Shown one piece after another: positions 34,200-42,717 of a stretch of 64,000 nt of DNA (its first letter is position 1; every line of letters begins with the position of its first letter). Source of the DNA: Vibrio metoecus (GTDB taxonomy: Bacteria; Pseudomonadota; Gammaproteobacteria; Enterobacterales; Vibrionaceae); contig NZ_CP035687.1 in the NCBI RefSeq assembly GCF_009665255.1, positions 248,001 through 312,000 of the forward strand, written 5' to 3'. The notes under the pieces were generated by a model that saw only the letters and a list, made by a program, of their open reading frames with translations, did not search any database and was not told the DNA's origin. Made by a program: the position numbers and the translations under genes.

Positions 34200-35348
34200 A
34201 TGTACTTTAGTTATGTAAATCCAACTAAAATTCACTTTGGACAAGGCCAAATCGCCAGCATTCGCAAAGAAATCCCTAAAGATCACAAAGTATTAGTTAT
34301 TTACGGTGGCGGTTCTATTAAACGTAATGGCGTTTATGACCAAGTAGTTGAGGCACTAAGTGAACATCAATGGGTTGAGTTTTCCGGTGTTGAGCCTAAT
34401 CCAACCAAGGAAACACTGGATAAAGCGGTGCACATAGTGAAAAACCAGCACGTGGATTTCATTCTTGCTGTCGGCGGTGGCTCGGTCATCGATGGCTCGA
34501 AGTACGTGGCAGCAGCGGCATTTTATGAAGGAGATGGTTGGGATATTTTGACCGGGCAACACACCGTAAAACAAGCTACCCCTATCGGTGCAATTTTGAC
34601 TTTGCCAGCAACGGGCTCTGAATCCAATACTGGAGCGGTGATCACCAAAGCGGAAACTCAAGATAAATTGGCGTTTCTCTCTCCCGCCGTTCAGCCACGC
34701 TTTGCGGTGCTTGACCCTGATGTGATGAAAACCTTGCCCGAACGCCAATTAGTCAACGGTTTAGTGGATGCTTGGGTTCATGTTTGTGAACAGTATTTGA
34801 CACTCCCCACTCAAGCTATGGTGCAAGAAGGCTATGCCGAAGTGCTGCTACGCAACCTGTTAGCCTTAGGCGCAGACTTTGTAAATCGAGACAATGACGC
34901 ATGGCGAGCCAATTTAATGTGGACAGCCAACCAAGCGTTAAATGGCTTAATTGGCACTGGAGTACCACAGGACTGGGCAACGCACATGATCGGTCATGAA
35001 CTGACTGCGTTATGGCATGTAGACCACGCTCGTTCGTTAGCGATAGTGCAACCTTGGCTGCTACGCAATCAACTGGAGCACAAAAAAGCCAAACTCGAAC
35101 AAATGGGCAAAAATGTCTTTGGTCTACCGCAATCCGATGATTTAGCGGAAAAAACTATTGCGGCCATTGAAGCTTTTTACCACCAACTCAATGTGGCAAC
35201 CCAATTTGGGGAACACGGCATGGAAAAATCCGCCGCAGTTGACGCTGTCATTCAGCAATTGACCACCCACGGAATGCTGAAGCTAGGTGAACAAGGTACC
35301 ATTACCTTACAAGAATCACGCAAAATACTCGAAAGCGCTTTGTATTAA
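34200..35348 (+). CDS. Iron-containing (group III) alcohol dehydrogenase, YqhD-like
   Basis: A 382-residue cytoplasmic enzyme close to E. coli YqhD, an NADPH-dependent reductase of short aldehydes. The cofactor motif is AVGGGSVIDGSK. Metal ligands appear in VDAWVHVCEQ and in HMIGHELTALWHVDHARS. The TLPATGSESNTGAV segment is typical of the family. I chose ATG 34200 because AAGGTG precedes it; an in-frame GTG at 34191 overlaps that ribosome binding site. It could detoxify aldehydes such as methylglyoxal. The link to methylglyoxal synthase encoded 13 kb away is only suggestive. Confidence 0.9.
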   Translation: MYFSYVNPTKIHFGQGQIASIRKEIPKDHKVLVIYGGGSIKRNGVYDQVVEALSEHQWVEFSGVEPNPTKETLDKAVHIVKNQHVDFILAVGGGSVIDGSKYVAAAAFYEGDGWDILTGQHTVKQATPIGAILTLPATGSESNTGAVITKAETQDKLAFLSPAVQPRFAVLDPDVMKTLPERQLVNGLVDAWVHVCEQYLTLPTQAMVQEGYAEVLLRNLLALGADFVNRDNDAWRANLMWTANQALNGLIGTGVPQDWATHMIGHELTALWHVDHARSLAIVQPWLLRNQLEHKKAKLEQMGKNVFGLPQSDDLAEKTIAAIEAFYHQLNVATQFGEHGMEKSAAVDAVIQQLTTHGMLKLGEQGTITLQESRKILESALY

Positions 35349-35470
35349 ATCTGAGGCAAGCAGAGCTATTCTGTCGTCAACAAATCCTGTTACACTCTCG
35401 CGGCACGCTAATCCATTATAGATTGCGTGCCTACTGAGGTGGTTTGGGATACGTTGTTGCGGATAAGTTT

Positions 35471-36088
35471 ATGTGGCTGTTGATTATTGCTTTCTGTATC
35501 GTTCAATTAATTACGATTGATCGCGGCTCGCGTTGGCTATTTTATCTCTCTAAGCCTACCCCCATTTTGCTCATGGCGCTGACAATCATTGTAACTCCAC
35601 ATCCTTTATCGGATTTCGCGTGGTGGATTGTCGCAGGTCTCCTACTTTCCGCACTGGGAGATGTGTTGTTGATGCTTCCCAAAGACAAATTTGTCTCTGG
35701 CTTAGTGGTTTTTTTACTCGCACACATTGCATACACCCTAGGTTTTAGCTCCACGATCACGCACATCACTTGGTGGCCGCTCGCCATTTGGTCAGCACTG
35801 GGCGTAATCGCTTTTTTACTGCTACTGCCCAACCTTGGCAAAATGACGTTTCCAGTCGCAGGCTACATTGCCGTTATCGTATTCATGGCGTATACCGCCA
35901 CCGAATATTGGCTGGGTTATAACAACTACGCCTCACGCCTTGCTCTCATGGGTGCGGCGATGTTTATGCTTTCCGATTTGGTACTAGCCATTGACCGATT
36001 TCGCTCTTCATCACAGTTCTCACGACATGTGGTGATGTTTAGTTACTACAGCGCGCAGGCTTTACTCACCTTGTCCGTGATCCCCTAA
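35471..36088 (+). CDS. YhhN/TMEM86-family membrane protein
   Basis: A 205-residue protein with about eight hydrophobic segments, resembling E. coli YhhN (208 residues). The family includes TMEM86, a lysoplasmalogenase in animals; bacterial function is unknown. The conserved LLLSALGDVLLMLP and LVLAIDRF segments are present. ATG 35471 follows GGATAAG and matches the YhhN start; an in-frame TTG at 35444 with its own GAGGTGG is a real alternative that would add nine residues. Its stop overlaps the stop of convergent pgtA by 3 bp. Confidence 0.8.
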   Translation: MWLLIIAFCIVQLITIDRGSRWLFYLSKPTPILLMALTIIVTPHPLSDFAWWIVAGLLLSALGDVLLMLPKDKFVSGLVVFLLAHIAYTLGFSSTITHITWWPLAIWSALGVIAFLLLLPNLGKMTFPVAGYIAVIVFMAYTATEYWLGYNNYASRLALMGAAMFMLSDLVLAIDRFRSSSQFSRHVVMFSYYSAQALLTLSVIP

Positions 36089-37347
36089 CCTCGGGCTTTA
36101 AACGCATCTTTCTCTAAACCATGCTTTTTCATTCTCAGATAGAGCTTTTTACGCGGCACTTGTAGATAATTCGCAGCATCAGCTACTCGGCCAGAAAACA
36201 GAAACAGCGCATCTTCGATCACTTGCTTTTCGTAATCGTCCACCAACTCATCCAATGGCGATAACATTTCTTCCTGATTGTAGAGACGCTCTTTGCCCGC
36301 CAGTTTTACAATACCGATCGCGTACAGTTCCGCCACATTACGAAGCTCACGCACATTCCCCGGCCATTGGTGGGCGCGCAGCAAGGCAAGATAATGCGGC
36401 TCAACATTGGGCATGGGTTTGCCGAGCTTATAACAGCTCTGTTTTAGGAAGTAGTGGAACAGCGCCGCAATGTCATCCGGTCTTTGGCGCAGTAACGGCA
36501 CATCGATCTGCCCTTGATTAAGCAAATAGTAAAGCTCTGGCAAAAGCTGGTTTTGTGCAATCAGTTGTTCCGGTTGTTGGTCAATCACCGCAATCACTCG
36601 CGTTCTTGGACGGTTTAATCGCTCTTGGTTGAGTAAACTCTGTACCAAATTGCGCTGCACTTCCTCGCTGAGCAGCTCAATATGGTCAATCAACAAGGTT
36701 CCACCCGCACTCTCTTGCACTTTAGGTTCAACGGTACTCCACTCAGTTTTGGCCGAAGCGACTAACTCAACCCAGGGCTGGTGGCCGTTATTGGTGGTCA
36801 GTTGATGGATAAGGTAGGCGATAGTGTGCCGCCCACAGCCCGACTCTCCCACTATCACCACATGGCGATTCAGCAGCGCATATTGCGCCACATGAGAGCG
36901 AATTTGCTCCATTTGGGCAGATTTTCCGACTAATTCACGTTTGACTGAACGGGATAACAGCAGCTTTTGCTCGATGAACGAGCGACGCAGCTCAAGATGT
37001 TGCTTGATCAGCGTGAGCAATCGCGGAGGATTGATCGGTTTTTCGAGAAAATCACACGCGCCCATTTTGACTGCTTCCACCGCCATCGGGATATCACCGT
37101 GTCCCGTGATCACGATGACCGGAATTTTGTCGTCTATGACTTTGATCTGCTTGAGCAATTCCATGCCATGCAGTTGGGGCATGTACATATCCAGCAGCAC
37201 GACGCCATTCCAATCGGGTTGGATGTGGCTCATGGCTTGAGTGGGATCGATCACCGCTTTGGCGGTCAACCCCGCTATCGACATCAAATGTAGATAGGAA
37301 TCCAACACATCCTGATCGTCATCAATCAGCAGTACGGTACTTTTCAT
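36085..37347 (-). CDS. pgtA: PgtA-like response regulator with degenerate sigma-54-type AAA domain
   Basis: A 420-residue NtrC-shaped regulator. The receiver domain has acidic LIDDDQD and phosphoacceptor D53 in VVLLDMYMPQ. A C-terminal Fis-type helix-turn-helix is present (RVADAANYLQVPRKKLYLRM). The central AAA domain is degraded: Walker A reads GESGCGRHT with arginine for the lysine, the GAFTGA loop is missing because the stretch between Walker A and B is about 25 residues short, and Walker B reads LLIDHI with histidine for glutamate. It probably cannot remodel sigma-54 polymerase and may act with sigma-70. It should regulate pgtP with kinase PgtB. It overlaps pgtB by 26 bp. Confidence 0.88.
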   Translation of the reverse strand: MKSTVLLIDDDQDVLDSYLHLMSIAGLTAKAVIDPTQAMSHIQPDWNGVVLLDMYMPQLHGMELLKQIKVIDDKIPVIVITGHGDIPMAVEAVKMGACDFLEKPINPPRLLTLIKQHLELRRSFIEQKLLLSRSVKRELVGKSAQMEQIRSHVAQYALLNRHVVIVGESGCGRHTIAYLIHQLTTNNGHQPWVELVASAKTEWSTVEPKVQESAGGTLLIDHIELLSEEVQRNLVQSLLNQERLNRPRTRVIAVIDQQPEQLIAQNQLLPELYYLLNQGQIDVPLLRQRPDDIAALFHYFLKQSCYKLGKPMPNVEPHYLALLRAHQWPGNVRELRNVAELYAIGIVKLAGKERLYNQEEMLSPLDELVDDYEKQVIEDALFLFSGRVADAANYLQVPRKKLYLRMKKHGLEKDAFKARG

Positions 37348-39691
37348 CTTGCTGTAGCTCCAAAATTACCATTGCACCTTTTTCCAAATTAGAGGCCAGT
37401 GCAATCCGGCCTTGCATCTTTTCCACTAATGACTGGCAAATGCTCAGCCCAAGTCCCAAGCCCACCTCTTTGGTGGTCGTAAATGGGATAAATAATTTAT
37501 CAACGACCTCGTGTTCGAAACCCTGCCCACTATCAATCACCGCAATCCGCTGCATCCCTTGCTCTGTGCCTAACGCAATCAGCTTGACCCAAGGTTGCGC
37601 GCAGGTTGTTGAAGCATCACAGCCATTCACAATCAGATTGATTAAGATCTGCTCTAAACTCAAAGCATCCGCCATCACCATGAGATCATCAGGTAAGGTA
37701 TTGATAAGTTTGATCTGCTGCCGTTTCGCTTTGGTTTGCACCAATACCCATGCTTGTTCTACAACGCTGTTGAGCCGCACTGGCTGCAACGATTCATCGC
37801 TGCTGTTTTTGCGGGCGAAATGGCGCAGACTGTTCACAATCTTACCCATTCGCTCAGTGAGATTTTCGATATGGTCGAGCGATACTGCCAGTTGAGCTTG
37901 TGGTGCCTCATCTAATGCCAATCGAGCTGAAAACAGATAAGTCGACATCGCGCTTAGCGGCTGATTAAGTTCATGAGCCAAACTCGTCATCGTCTGACCG
38001 ACCACCGCCATTTTTGCCGCTTGGATCAGCTCGCCTTGTGTTTTCTTCAAGTGCGCTTCAGCGCGCTGGCGCTCTTCGATCTCCGCTTGTAACTCACGGT
38101 TTTTCTCGCGCAATGATTGGGTTTTCTCTTTGACTCGCTGCTCTAACAAGCGATTGGCGTGTTCTTGGTCGGTCACATCGGTGATGGTGACAATGATCTT
38201 GTCCTGTAGCCCTTGGCTGTAGCGGCGTAAATAGAGGCGCAAGTAATGAGGTTTTTCTGGATTACCGAGCGATAAGGTTAAACTCTCCGCCCCTTTCTGA
38301 ATTAAATTCCCTTTCGTATCAAATAATTGACCGACTTTAGGTTGTACGTGTTCAGCAAAACAGCTCCACAGCGTCAACGGTTGCGCAAGAGATTCTAAAC
38401 GCAGCGTGGCCATCGCACTCGGGTTAGCGGATTCAATTTGCCCATACCGATCACAGGTAATCAGACTCGCTTGCGTGTTATTGATGAGGCTCAACGCGTT
38501 AGTGCGTTCCATCTCTTCCACTTTTTTGCCATACAAGATGAGCTGCTCACTCAATGCCCCGATCTCGTCTTTACCATCCACGGTGATCGGGTGAGAAAGA
38601 TCGTTATGAATAATCGCATCCAAACTTTCACTTAAGCGGTGTAAGCGTCCGACAATCCGTTTATGCACAAAGTAATACATCAGCAACAAGCTCAAACCGA
38701 TGGAGAGCCCAAAGCAGATCAGCAGAACTCGGTTGCCTTCTTGCACCAGTTGAGCCGTTTGTCCCTTCACTTGCACAAACAGAGCATCGGCATTCGCCAC
38801 CAGATCCGCAATTGCGTTATGTTGTTGATCCAACTGAGTCTGTAGCTGCTCACTCATGCTTTGTAGTTGCTGAGTGAGCTCTACCATGTCACGTAAGCTG
38901 TGGTGAAACTCACCTTCAAGTTGCAACACTTCACGCCACTCTTCTAAGAGTTGCTGATAAGCAATCGAAGAAGGTTGAGAGAAAAGCGGCTGACTGAGTC
39001 GAGTGAGTTCATCAAGCCGATATTGCAATACACGCATGCCGTTATCGACTTGTGTTAGATGTCTCGCAGTCAATAGTTCGTTCACAAACAAGAAAGCTTG
39101 TGTCTCACCATCCAAAATGGCTTGGATAAGGTTGATGGTTTGAAACATGATCTGAGCTTGTGGCTGTGGCGCACCGCCGCGTTCAAGCTGCCATTGCAGC
39201 TCTTGACGCATAGGCGACAGCTCCATCCCAATATCTTGGTGGAGCCAATCAAGCTGTTCAGCAAACAGAGCTAGACGACGATTCACATCAATACGAGCTG
39301 ATACCAGTTCGTTGATCCGCTGCGTAATTTGTTGCAACTCAGCATAACCTTGCTGTAATGCGGCTTGCTCCTCGGTTTGCTGCAAACTCGACAAGGCTGA
39401 ATTGATCGCCGTTAGATCATCTTGCAAGCGTTGATGTTGCTGATTAAGGAGCACTTTACTGGTCGCGCTGACAATCAATTGGATGCGGCGGCGAATCTCC
39501 GCACTGCGCGTTTCCAATACATAACTGGTGTTGTATTTCGGTACGCTCTGGTTAAGCAATTCCTCAACTTGGTAATCCAATCGGCTCCACGTACCCCACG
39601 CGACCAAACTCACAATCGTCAGTAGCGAGGTGCTAAAGGCGAAGGCAAGCAGCAACCGAGCGCCTATCGTATGTCGAGTGCGAAAGCTCAT
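37322..39691 (-). CDS. pgtB: PgtB-like sensor histidine kinase
   Basis: A 789-residue inner-membrane kinase. Transmembrane helices lie at about 12-32 and 320-342, with a long helical periplasmic region between. HAMP, a PAS-like segment (about 395-510) and a coiled coil follow. The HisKA box is TSLAHELNQPLSAMSTYL with H573, and the HATPase domain contains GLGLGLSICQSLV. It works with PgtC and PgtA to sense external phosphoglycerates or phosphoenolpyruvate in the Salmonella system. It overlaps pgtC by 4 bp (ATGA) and pgtA by 26 bp, indicating one operon. Confidence 0.88.
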   Translation of the reverse strand: MSFRTRHTIGARLLLAFAFSTSLLTIVSLVAWGTWSRLDYQVEELLNQSVPKYNTSYVLETRSAEIRRRIQLIVSATSKVLLNQQHQRLQDDLTAINSALSSLQQTEEQAALQQGYAELQQITQRINELVSARIDVNRRLALFAEQLDWLHQDIGMELSPMRQELQWQLERGGAPQPQAQIMFQTINLIQAILDGETQAFLFVNELLTARHLTQVDNGMRVLQYRLDELTRLSQPLFSQPSSIAYQQLLEEWREVLQLEGEFHHSLRDMVELTQQLQSMSEQLQTQLDQQHNAIADLVANADALFVQVKGQTAQLVQEGNRVLLICFGLSIGLSLLLMYYFVHKRIVGRLHRLSESLDAIIHNDLSHPITVDGKDEIGALSEQLILYGKKVEEMERTNALSLINNTQASLITCDRYGQIESANPSAMATLRLESLAQPLTLWSCFAEHVQPKVGQLFDTKGNLIQKGAESLTLSLGNPEKPHYLRLYLRRYSQGLQDKIIVTITDVTDQEHANRLLEQRVKEKTQSLREKNRELQAEIEERQRAEAHLKKTQGELIQAAKMAVVGQTMTSLAHELNQPLSAMSTYLFSARLALDEAPQAQLAVSLDHIENLTERMGKIVNSLRHFARKNSSDESLQPVRLNSVVEQAWVLVQTKAKRQQIKLINTLPDDLMVMADALSLEQILINLIVNGCDASTTCAQPWVKLIALGTEQGMQRIAVIDSGQGFEHEVVDKLFIPFTTTKEVGLGLGLSICQSLVEKMQGRIALASNLEKGAMVILELQQDEKYRTAD

Positions 39692-40980
39692 TGTGCTTCC
39701 TCAGCCAACAAGATTTTCAATTGTTGATTGGCCTGATCTAACTGCTTCTCCAGGCGGACTTTCCATTCATGCGCTTTTTCCGCCAGCAACATGCTCTGTT
39801 CGGCTTGCTTCTCTTCAGATTCTGTTGCCGGAGATAACTGCTCGGCTAAAGCGTTCACTTCTTCCTCGGATATCGGCATGGCAAACACCGACGCTTCAAT
39901 CTGCTCTATCTTCGCCAAGATAGACGGACGGCGAGCAAACTGTGCTTTAGCATCAAGTAACGCCAGCAAAGTATCTTTTAATTGGGGCAATTGCTTGGTG
40001 ATAGAAAGATCAAACAGGGTATTGATGCACTCTTCTCGGAGGATAATCTTGTTCATAGATAATTGAGTGAAACGCTCATTAAACAAAGATTTATCTTGAG
40101 TGCTGTGCTTGGCGAAATCGTTACTCTCCATATTGGTCTGTACCGAAGTCGACATCAAAAGCTCAATAAACGCTTTCGCGTATTCGTCGTTATGATTCTG
40201 TCTGACTTGCGCCACATACGTCGGCATTAAGGTGAAACTCTCATCGTACGCAAACTGTACGTAGTCGAGTTTACGGCCAAGAATCAAGGCATAGCTGTCT
40301 ATGGTTGGGCCAACACCAAACTGACCATTGGCAATATAGTCACTAACGCCGAAACTTCTGGCCGACGCAGTCGCAAGATTTGCGCCCACACGCAGCAAAA
40401 TGCCCCACCCTTCTTGCCAGCCATATTTGCCCAGAATGCTCTCCACCATCATTTGTGTGGTACCAGAGCGTGCAGGCGTACTCATGGTGACATGACCAAA
40501 ATAGATAGGCTTCGCTAAATCAACAAACTCTTTAGGCTGCGGTAGTTGGTGCGTTTTCAGATAATCTTGGTTCCAGACCAAACCCGCACCGGAGTAACCA
40601 ATAGTGGCGACTTGTTCAGAGCTAGGCAAAGCATAAGGCTTCAACCAATCTGGCGTTTGCATTCGCTCCGGTAAAGTGACGAGCTTTCCGCTTTGCGCCA
40701 AATGCTGCATAAGATAAGGCGATGAGCTAAGCACCAGATCAATGTTCTGGATGTAACTCTTATTCAGCAGTTGAACGCTGGACTGAGCGCGTCGGTGAAT
40801 AATTTGCACTTCCACGCCCTCGTAACGACGGCTGAACTCTTCAACCAAAGGCAATAAAGGCTCACGCGAAAAGGTAGTGAGGATCACCAACTCTCTCTCT
40901 GCGGCCTGAGTCACACTCGGCAACACACCAAAACTCAGCAAGAGGCTGGGTAAAATAAAAGCAAAAATCCATCGCTGCAT
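39688..40980 (-). CDS. pgtC: PgtC-like periplasmic binding protein for the phosphoglycerate sensor
   Basis: A 430-residue secreted protein with a signal peptide (MQRWIFAFILPSLLLSFGVL..., cleavage after TQAA). Its core resembles FbpA/AfuA-type binding proteins (LVILTTFSREPLLPLVEEF; STPARSGTTQMM). A C-terminal coiled-coil extension (about 350-430) rich in Glu and Gln is unusual for transport binding proteins and could contact PgtB. ATG 40980 follows AGGGG; a GTG at 41010 in frame adds ten residues before the signal peptide. First gene of pgtCBA, divergent from pgtP. Confidence 0.85.
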   Translation of the reverse strand: MQRWIFAFILPSLLLSFGVLPSVTQAAERELVILTTFSREPLLPLVEEFSRRYEGVEVQIIHRRAQSSVQLLNKSYIQNIDLVLSSSPYLMQHLAQSGKLVTLPERMQTPDWLKPYALPSSEQVATIGYSGAGLVWNQDYLKTHQLPQPKEFVDLAKPIYFGHVTMSTPARSGTTQMMVESILGKYGWQEGWGILLRVGANLATASARSFGVSDYIANGQFGVGPTIDSYALILGRKLDYVQFAYDESFTLMPTYVAQVRQNHNDEYAKAFIELLMSTSVQTNMESNDFAKHSTQDKSLFNERFTQLSMNKIILREECINTLFDLSITKQLPQLKDTLLALLDAKAQFARRPSILAKIEQIEASVFAMPISEEEVNALAEQLSPATESEEKQAEQSMLLAEKAHEWKVRLEKQLDQANQQLKILLAEEAQ

Positions 40981-41054
40981 TGGGTAAACCCCTAGGTTTT
41001 GTGCGTTCACTCAAATCTCTATCAATTGTTCAAAAAAAGTCATCTGCGTGTTTG

Positions 41055-41114
41055 GGTCAACTCTGACCTCTCTTGCCATTAATATTATCAGCAATTGCTT
41101 ATCAACTGAGGTCA
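41055..41114. promoter_or_regulatory. Possible operator repeats between pgtC and pgtP
   Basis: GGTCA-ACTC-TGACC (41055-41068) is an inverted repeat, and GAGGTCA recurs at 41108-41114. They lie in the shared promoter gap of divergent pgtC and pgtP. PgtA binding is a guess. Confidence 0.3.
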
Positions 41115-41256
41115 AAATTCCCAGTTTTGACACGTCTAGAGTGTGCAGTTGAGTCATTTCTGTCCCAAAAAAGCGACTTTGAGCCCAAATTTGCTTTGCC
41201 TGATGATGCTTCACGACAAACAGCCCGTTTGATCTTGTGAACTAGGGAGAGCAGTT

Positions 41257-42636
41257 ATGCTTAATTTCTTTAAAACCCGCCCAGATCTGCCTTTAATGAG
41301 CAGCTCAAAAGCGGAAATGTTAAAACGCTACAAAAGTTATCAGTGGCAAGTCTTTATTGGCCTGATTTTCGGTTACGCCATGTTCTACGTGGTACGTATG
41401 GCGCTCGGCGTAGTGAAAAAGCCGATGCTGGATGCGGGTATCGTAACCCTCGAAGAACTCGGTATCATGGGTTCGGCATTCTTCTTTACTTACGCATTTG
41501 GTAAGTTCCTGAACGGCTTCCTGTCTGACTATGCCAACATTGGCCGCTTTATGTCGTTCTCACTGCTGCTGTCGGGTATCGCCTCTATCTTCATGGGGAT
41601 GAACACCGTCGCTTTCTTCTTCGTTCTGTTATGGGGCTTGAACGGTTGGTTCCAATCAGTAGGTTCTGCGCCATCTTGCGTATCTATCTACCAATGGTTC
41701 TCTCCAAAGCAACGTGGTAGCCGTTACTCAATCTGGGGTGGCTCACGTAACATCGGTGAAGGTATCACTTGGATCCTAACGGCAACCTTGGTGAGCTACT
41801 TCGGCTGGCGTGCAGGTTTCATCGGTGCTGGTATCGCAGGTATCGTTGCTTCTCTCATCATGTTTAAACTTTTGAAAGACCGTCCACAAACTTACGGTAT
41901 GCCAGATCCAGGCACAGCGTTTGACGAGGGTACTGAAATCAAAAAATCGAACGACCCAAAAGAAACTCGTCGTGCGCAAATGTTCATCCTGAAGCAACCT
42001 GTTGTATGGCTAATCGCTCTAGCTTGTGCGGCGATGTACATCTCTCGCTACGCGATGTCTTCATGGGCAGTTCTGTTCCTGCAAGAACAAAAAGGCTACT
42101 CACTGATTGACGCTGGTTTTGCGATGTCTATGTACCCAACTGCGGGTCTGGCTGGTGCGATTCTGTCGGGTATCTTGTCTGACAAAGTGTTCAAAGGTAA
42201 CCGTAACATCCCTAACCTGCTGTACGGATTGACCAACATCGCTGGTATGTGTCTGATGTTCTTCGGCCCAGATAACCGTATCGTTGATGCTGTAGCACTG
42301 AGCATGATCGGCTTCTCAATCGGTGGTCTAGTAGTATTCCTAGCAGGTCTGATCGCTTGTGACCTGATGCCGAAAAACGCAGTAGGTGCAGTTAAAGGTC
42401 TGATCGGTCTATGTTCTTACATCGCCGCTTCTGCTCAAGAACTTATCTCTGCATCACTGATCACAGTAACTGAAGTAGAAGGCGTAAAACACTACGACTT
42501 CGGTAACGCTCAGTACTTCTGGCTGGCAGCGGGTGTGGTTTCAGTACTGCTCGCACTGACAGTGTGGAATGCGAAGAAAGTCGTCGATATCGACGAAGCT
42601 GAAGGCAAGCCTCTGAAAACTCAAGAAGCCTCTTAA
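41257..42636 (+). CDS. pgtP: Phosphoglycerate transporter PgtP (organophosphate:phosphate antiporter family)
   Basis: A 459-residue major facilitator protein with about 12 transmembrane segments, of the UhpT/GlpT/PgtP family (start QWQVFIGLIFGYAMFYVVRMALG; cytoplasmic loop SPKQRGSRYSIWGGSRNIG). It should take up 3-phosphoglycerate, 2-phosphoglycerate and phosphoenolpyruvate in exchange for phosphate. UhpT or GlpT identity is possible on motifs alone; the adjacent pgtABC and the following pyruvate kinase favour PgtP. GGGAGAG precedes the ATG. A hairpin lies just after its stop, before pyruvate kinase. Confidence 0.85.
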   Translation: MLNFFKTRPDLPLMSSSKAEMLKRYKSYQWQVFIGLIFGYAMFYVVRMALGVVKKPMLDAGIVTLEELGIMGSAFFFTYAFGKFLNGFLSDYANIGRFMSFSLLLSGIASIFMGMNTVAFFFVLLWGLNGWFQSVGSAPSCVSIYQWFSPKQRGSRYSIWGGSRNIGEGITWILTATLVSYFGWRAGFIGAGIAGIVASLIMFKLLKDRPQTYGMPDPGTAFDEGTEIKKSNDPKETRRAQMFILKQPVVWLIALACAAMYISRYAMSSWAVLFLQEQKGYSLIDAGFAMSMYPTAGLAGAILSGILSDKVFKGNRNIPNLLYGLTNIAGMCLMFFGPDNRIVDAVALSMIGFSIGGLVVFLAGLIACDLMPKNAVGAVKGLIGLCSYIAASAQELISASLITVTEVEGVKHYDFGNAQYFWLAAGVVSVLLALTVWNAKKVVDIDEAEGKPLKTQEAS

Positions 42637-42644
42637 TCTACGCC

Positions 42645-42667
42645 AAGCAGGAGCCTAGCTCCTGCTT
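42645..42667 (+). terminator. Hairpin between pgtP and pyruvate kinase
   Basis: A 10-bp stem AAGCAGGAGC-CTA-GCTCCTGCTT follows the pgtP stop. T-rich sequence begins about seven bases later (TTTCTCCTTTTTT), so it is either a weak terminator or an attenuator allowing partial read-through. Confidence 0.6.
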
Positions 42668-42717
42668 ACTTTCTCCTTTTTTATTTTCTTGTTGAGCGTC
42701 GTTATAGGAATTGCAAT

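Noticed and set aside
41011..41214. 67-residue minus-strand frame just before pgtC
   Set aside because: It fills the divergent pgtC-pgtP promoter gap, has no family likeness, and the pgtC start is better explained without it.
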